Assembly: GCA_963706685.1 (NCBI GenBank)
Contig: CAVPMY010000013.1
Location: forward strand, 1 to 64,000
Reading direction: 5' to 3'
Length of the DNA: 64,000 bases
DNA from: CADEEN01 sp963706685
GTDB lineage: Bacteria; Pseudomonadota; Gammaproteobacteria; Burkholderiales; Burkholderiaceae_C
The position numbers were made by a program, and so were the translations under genes. Below, one piece after another: positions 62,623 through 64,000 of this stretch (positions are counted from its first letter, which is position 1; each line of letters opens with the position of its first letter). Below the pieces are notes generated by a model, which did not search any database, was not told where the DNA came from, and saw nothing but the letters and a program-made list of their open reading frames with translations.

Positions 62623-62944
62623 GCCGGGGGTGTCTGCGAAGGGCACAAGGGGATGGCTGTGCTGCCGGGTGGGTGGCGGCAGTTACCGCGTTGGAGACGG
62701 TCGCCTCAGCGCGACGAATGTTCGCGATGTGCGCACTGTGAACGTTCGGGTGCAAGGCCCGTGCGTCGCTGGACGGCCAGAAGCGGGCCTTGGCATCGGT
62801 AGCTCTCAACAGTCGTTCGATCCCAGAACCGGCCGGTATCCAATTTTGAAGCACATTTGGACCCAGTGTCACAAATGCCTACTCGGGTTCTCTCATACCT
62901 GCCCTATGGTGTGGGCATGTCGCCGCTTCTCGAAGGAGAGACCA
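62623..62944. other. Intergenic stretch without a recognised feature
   Basis: The 322 bases between the IclR gene and the cytochrome gene hold no convincing frame on either strand, no RNA gene I recognise and no clear terminator. A GAAGGAGAG ribosome binding site for the cytochrome gene is at its end. Confidence 0.5.
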
Positions 62945-63271
62945 ATGAATGCTCAAATCGGGCTGCACCGCGCCACGCTGTGCGCAGCAGTTCTCATTGC
63001 GGCGGCGTCCACCGCAACAGCGCAGACCCCACCCGCTGGCCGTCTGCTGGCCTCCAACTGCTTCCAGTGCCATGGCACCAACGGCCAGGGACCGGGCTTT
63101 GACAGCCTTTCCGGCAAGTCGGCCAAGGAACTTCTCGAGAAGATGCAATCGTTCCGCAGCGGCAAAGAAGGCGCCGGCCTGATGACCAAGCACGCACTCG
63201 GCTACACCGATGACCAGCTGCGCCAATTGGCCAGTTGGCTGGGCACGCAGTCCAGAGGGGGCGAGCGATGA
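62945..63271 (+). CDS. Class I c-type cytochrome, probable subunit of a flavocytochrome c sulfide dehydrogenase
   Basis: The 108-residue protein has a signal peptide (residues about 1-28, ending TATAQ), one haem-binding motif CFQCH (near 39) and a later Met in GEGAGLMTKH-like context (KEGAGLMTKHAL) as the second haem ligand. It matches the monohaem cytochrome subunit of flavocytochrome c. Its last four bases overlap the next gene's start (ATGA), so the pair is coupled. It would accept electrons from the flavoprotein in the periplasm. Confidence 0.87.
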   Translation: MNAQIGLHRATLCAAVLIAAASTATAQTPPAGRLLASNCFQCHGTNGQGPGFDSLSGKSAKELLEKMQSFRSGKEGAGLMTKHALGYTDDQLRQLASWLGTQSRGGER

Positions 63272-64000
63272 AAAGACGACAACTCCTGGCTGCCGGCGGC
63301 GCCGGTGCCCTGGTGAGCCTGTTGCCGGGCTGTGGCGGTGGCGGTGGCGGTGACGCCACATCGACAACGCTTGCCAATGGCGATTCGACCGCTCAGGCGC
63401 TCGGGCGTCAAAGTTCCCCCGCAGCACCAGTCGTCACCGCATCACCGACGGCACGTGTGGTGGTAGTCGGCGGCGGCATGGGCGGTACCACACTGGCCAA
63501 GTACCTGCGGCTGTGGGGCGGTGGCAGCATCGCTGTCACGCTGGTCGAACGAGCGCCAAGCTACACCTCCAACATCATGAGCAGCCTGGTGCTGACCGGG
63601 CAGCGCAGCCTGGGCAGCCTCGAGTTCGGCTACGACACGCTGCGCAACCGCTACGGAGTCGAGGTCGTGTTCGCTGAGGTGGTCGCAGTCGACACCGCGG
63701 CGCCCAGCGTGCGGCTCGCCGACGGCAGGCTGCTGCTGGCCGACCGAGTCGTGCTGGCACCCGGCATCGACTTCGAGCCCGTGCCCGGGCTGACCGACCT
63801 CGACCTGATGCCCCATGCCTGGAACGCGGGTCCGCAGACCACGCTACTTGCCCAGCAACTGGCCGCGATGCCCAGAGGGGGCGTCGCGGTGCTGACCATT
63901 CCGAAGACACCTTACCGTTGCCCACCCGGCCCCTATGAGCGCGCCTGCCTGATGGCCGACTGGATGAAGCGGCGCAAGCCGCGCTCCAAGCTCATCGTGC
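63268..64000 (+). CDS. Flavocytochrome c sulfide dehydrogenase flavoprotein subunit, partial (runs off the right edge)
   Basis: The visible 244 residues begin MKRRQLLAAGGAGALVSLLPGC, a twin-Arg-like signal ending in a possible lipobox. An FAD-binding motif follows (RVVVVGGGMGGTTLAKYLR, near 64), then SYTSNIMSSLVLTGQ and, near the right edge, PYRCPPGPYERACLMADW with the redox-active Cys of sulfide dehydrogenases. It oxidises sulfide and passes electrons to the cytochrome encoded just before it. The C-terminal half is beyond the window. No stop is present, so this frame is incomplete. Confidence 0.88.
   Translation, partial: MKRRQLLAAGGAGALVSLLPGCGGGGGGDATSTTLANGDSTAQALGRQSSPAAPVVTASPTARVVVVGGGMGGTTLAKYLRLWGGGSIAVTLVERAPSYTSNIMSSLVLTGQRSLGSLEFGYDTLRNRYGVEVVFAEVVAVDTAAPSVRLADGRLLLADRVVLAPGIDFEPVPGLTDLDLMPHAWNAGPQTTLLAQQLAAMPRGGVAVLTIPKTPYRCPPGPYERACLMADWMKRRKPRSKLIV

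Overview
The window is strongly GC-rich DNA, probably from a betaproteobacterium of the order Burkholderiales. The evidence is the codon bias, the layout of the protocatechuate 4,5-cleavage operon, the LIV-type transporter with an IclR regulator, and the stress, porin and Mla modules. No ribosomal or other marker gene is present, so genus cannot be given. Genes are packed tightly, often with ATGA stop/start overlaps.

Left end (1-4.3 kb): a partial small gene and a GFA-family gene, a complete IS21-family element (about 665-3337), then about 1 kb of poorer coding content that ends in a copy of the 3' end of a tRNA-His gene (4093-4120). I read this as the right edge of an island integrated at tRNA-His.

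4.4-10.7 kb: an overlapping six-gene plus-strand operon: two Kef-type cation/proton antiporters around a YbdK-type carboxylate-amine ligase and a gamma-glutamyl hydrolase, then an MscS channel and an outer-membrane protein. 10.8-14.3 kb (minus): a Mla/MCE lipid-transport system, preceded by a LysR gene. 15.4-18.2 kb (plus): six small envelope and stress proteins ending in an OmpA-family lipoprotein. 18.2-23.8 kb (minus): TamB and TamA. Then fadE and a universal stress protein.

26.8-37.3 kb is devoted to ions and osmotic balance: an SLC13-type permease, an RCK-type K+ channel, a DUF6394-like membrane protein, a MarR regulator, trehalose synthesis genes (otsB and an otsA with an N-terminal membrane sensor region), a second MscS channel and a ClC chloride transporter.

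38-62.6 kb is a catabolic region for quinate, shikimate and protocatechuate. It carries three shikimate-dehydrogenase paralogues, a 3-dehydroshikimate dehydratase with a separate HPPD-like partner, and a nearly complete meta-cleavage operon (ligJ, ligK, a DUF1932 oxidoreductase, ligI, ligA, ligB, ligC). It also holds a van-type demethylase remnant, a LIV-type ABC transporter and a divergent IclR regulator. The expected flow is quinate/shikimate to 3-dehydroshikimate to protocatechuate, ring opening by LigAB, then pyruvate and oxaloacetate. A glucan phosphorylase gene sits in the middle. The right end holds a cytochrome and the start of a flavocytochrome c sulfide-dehydrogenase-type flavoprotein.

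Two kinds of damage recur. Single-base frameshifts cluster at about 27.0-27.7, 32.8-33.9 and 57.3-59.4 kb, and look like uncorrected sequencing indels. Clean internal deletions in four genes of the catabolic region (LysR, VanA-VanB, a NIPSNAP-like gene, an FAD oxidoreductase) look like real decay or misassembly.
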